64,000 nucleotides of DNA from Siccirubricoccus deserti (GTDB lineage Bacteria; Pseudomonadota; Alphaproteobacteria; Acetobacterales; Acetobacteraceae), in the NCBI RefSeq assembly GCF_014283215.1, contig NZ_JACOMF010000015.1, positions 1 through 64,000 on the forward strand, in the 5' to 3' direction. Shown here piece by piece: positions 63,590 to 64,000 of the stretch (position 1 is the first letter of the stretch; every line of letters starts with the position of its first letter). Below the pieces are notes generated by a model, which worked only from the letters and a program-made list of their open reading frames with translations, was not told where the DNA came from and ran no database searches. The translations under genes were made by a program, and so were the position numbers.

Positions 63590-64000
63590 CAGCGCCATGG
63601 GCCTGGCGCTGGGCGGCGTATGCGCTTGTGGCCGCAATCTCCGTCTACCTGGTCGCTCCGATGGCGATCATCGTCGTCATCTCCTTCAGCGACAGTGCGC
63701 TGCTGACCTTCCCGCCACCCGGCCTGTCGCTGCGCTGGTACCGCAGCCTGGCGGAGACACCGGCCTGGCGAGATTCCATCCTCGTCAGCCTGCAGGTCAT
63801 GGTGCTGACCGCGGTCGCGGCGACTGCGCTCGGCACGGCCGCGGCGCTCGGGCTTGCCAGCTGGCGCGGGCCGCTCGCGGCAACCATCCGCTCGCTGCTG
63901 ATGGCGCCGCTTGTGATTCCCCACATCATTTCGGGCGCGGCGATCTTTCTGCTGTTCGATGCATGGGGCTGGGTCGGATCGCTGCAGGCGCTGGTCCTCG
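63586..64000 (+). CDS. ABC transporter permease, PotC/PotI-like (partial, cut by window end)
   Basis: ATG 63586 overlaps the previous stop (ATGA). The visible 138 residues have an N-terminal span (LVAAISVYLVAPMAIIVVIS), FSDSALLTFPPPGLSLRWY typical of the second polyamine permease, and the next two spans. The rest, and any ATPase gene, lie beyond the window. Confidence 0.88.
   Translation, partial: MTAPWAWRWAAYALVAAISVYLVAPMAIIVVISFSDSALLTFPPPGLSLRWYRSLAETPAWRDSILVSLQVMVLTAVAATALGTAAALGLASWRGPLAATIRSLLMAPLVIPHIISGAAIFLLFDAWGWVGSLQALVL

Overview
The window is very GC-rich, densely coded DNA from an alphaproteobacterium. It looks like an environmental Acetobacteraceae member (Roseomonas/Rhodovarius-like). 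That placement is inferred from strong G/C third-position bias, AGGAGG-type ribosome sites, many Bug-type (TctC) periplasmic receptors and many flavin monooxygenases; no rRNA or tRNA is present to prove it. The content is typical accessory catabolic DNA: short operons of oxidoreductases, CoA enzymes and solute-binding proteins, with several decayed genes between them.

Left part (1-12.2 kb). An IS630-like element enters from the left edge and has cut a PaaI-type thioesterase gene after 39 codons. The thioesterase is the last gene of a leftward operon GMC oxidoreductase - SDR - Baeyer-Villiger monooxygenase - thioesterase. Divergent to it are an acyl-CoA synthetase and a Bug receptor. A leftward thiolase-like/DUF35 pair meets them across a perfect hairpin. 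Together these look like a route that oxidises an alcohol to a ketone and an ester, activates an acid as CoA thioester and cleaves the chain. A second Bug receptor, a PEP mutase/isocitrate lyase family enzyme and a haloacetate-dehalogenase-like hydrolase follow.

12.2-25.7 kb. A double-GNAT protein overlaps an aspartate-type aminotransferase, followed by a second aminotransferase and a polyamine-type ABC set (binding protein plus two permeases, no ATPase gene). A four-gene island of phage tail type (18.9-22.8 kb), including a pectate-lyase-fold tailspike, stands alone without other phage genes. Next is a leftward operon of LivK-type receptor, cupin and FAD monooxygenase.

25.9-41.9 kb. A YgiN-like monooxygenase and a cupin; an SbcD/SbcC-like (YhaO/YhaN-like) nuclease-ATPase pair; an unknown 223-aa protein; a family-3 binding protein lacking a signal peptide; a V4R-domain protein; a PhyH-type dioxygenase; a 3-oxoacid CoA-transferase pair; two tandem luciferase-like (NtaA/DszA-type) monooxygenases; the wreck of a DppB-like permease; and a third Bug receptor.

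42-64 kb. Two convergent MFS exporters, a decayed luciferase-like monooxygenase, a DUF1269 protein, an RND efflux pump with adaptor divergent from a TetR regulator over a clear inverted-repeat operator, cardiolipin synthase, and a MetE-like methyltransferase. Then comes a Bug/cyclase/SDR/Bug group whose first Bug gene carries an in-frame stop, an M23 peptidase, a start-less dodecin, another luciferase-like monooxygenase, and a polyamine-type ABC operon that runs off the right edge. Related palindromes built on (T)AGAGCGGA / TCCGCTC(TA) recur between genes at about 2.0, 51.2 and 59.5 kb. No CRISPR array, complete prophage or integrase was seen.
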